In this document: in pieces, positions 63,999 to 64,000 of the stretch
Layout: each line of letters begins with the position of its first letter
Numbering within the stretch: the first letter of the stretch is position 1
Source: Nocardioides zeae
GTDB taxonomy: Bacteria > Actinomycetota > Actinomycetes > Propionibacteriales > Nocardioidaceae
Length of the DNA: 64,000 nucleotides
NCBI RefSeq assembly: GCF_030818655.1
Contig: NZ_JAUTAN010000001.1
Span: forward strand, 992,001 to 1,056,000
Direction of reading: 5' to 3'
The notes under the pieces: model-generated
What the model was told of the DNA's origin: nothing
Database searches by the model: none
The model's input: only the letters and a program-made list of their open reading frames with translations
Translations under genes and position numbers: made by a program

Positions 63999-64000
63999 AG

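Overview
The window is chromosomal DNA of a very GC-rich actinobacterium, most probably from the Nocardioides group (Nocardioidaceae). The evidence is codon bias (third positions almost always G or C), a WhiB-family regulator, F420 biosynthesis genes, an acyl-CoA carboxylase with a small epsilon subunit, PriA in the HisA position of the histidine operon, and a mycothiol-type DinB-like protein. From about 20.5 to 44.8 kb the order accE-accD-birA-PH protein ... purK-purE ... LCP proteins ... TIGR03089-type protein ... cofE-cofD-whiB resembles, as I recall it, the Mycobacterium tuberculosis Rv3260-Rv3281 neighbourhood. I see no plasmid, phage, integron, CRISPR array, tRNA or rRNA.

Layout. 0-5 kb: 3' part of dnaE, a membrane protein and a DUF3352-type protein. 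4.9-6.1 kb, minus strand: a frameshifted YbaK-type deacylase gene and a Lon-substrate-domain protein. 6.2-11.8 kb: histidine operon hisD-hisC-hisB-hisH-priA-hisF plus a small unknown gene, mostly with 4-base overlaps. 11.8-12.06 kb: repeat-rich gap. 12.05-15.5 kb, minus: TIGR03085 protein, P1 peptidase, DUF885 peptidase. 15.5-20.4 kb: GH6 glucanase and an unusual response regulator facing a lipoprotein and a polysaccharide-synthase-like GT2. 20.5-26.3 kb: acyl-CoA carboxylase, a glycosyltransferase, biotin ligase, PH protein, adenylate cyclase. 26.3-40.5 kb: cell-envelope region with three glycosyltransferase genes, purK/purE, two divergent LCP proteins and a large peptidoglycan amidase. 40.5-48.4 kb: TIGR03089 and DUF3105 proteins, F420 genes, whiB, a CobW GTPase, nitroreductase, acyl-CoA dehydrogenase, SixA phosphatase. 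48.4-54.2 kb: three-subunit molybdenum aldehyde oxidoreductase operon (large subunit frameshifted), a small acidic protein, and a TetR-SGNH hydrolase pair. 54.2-64 kb: second repeat-rich gap, YidC paralogue, acyl-CoA synthetase, Fis-type regulator, TauD dioxygenase, SMR transporter, DEAD-box helicase, thioesterase, SoxR and a second MerR-family regulator.

Two signals run through the whole window. First, at least sixteen genes have a -10-like hexamer (TANNNT or GAGGAT) ending 6-8 bases before the start codon, the spacing expected for leaderless mRNA. In one divergent pair the two promoters are near-perfect mirror images. Second, the gaps carry repeats that no gene explains: two homologous arrays of exactly four 31-bp units in opposite orientation (11.9 and 54.3 kb), a pair of related 58-59-nt elements (11.8 and 37.1 kb), and three long inverted repeats (37.0, 54.4 and 54.5 kb). 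Two 1-base frameshifts near gene 3' ends (ybaK-like and paoC-like) are either real lesions or assembly errors.

The best candidate for a less-described system is 15.5-20.4 kb: a membrane-anchored GH6 glucanase, an orphan response regulator with a roughly 150-residue Pro/Gln-rich linker, a lipoprotein and a processive-type GT2. This could be a regulated beta-glucan synthesis and release locus.
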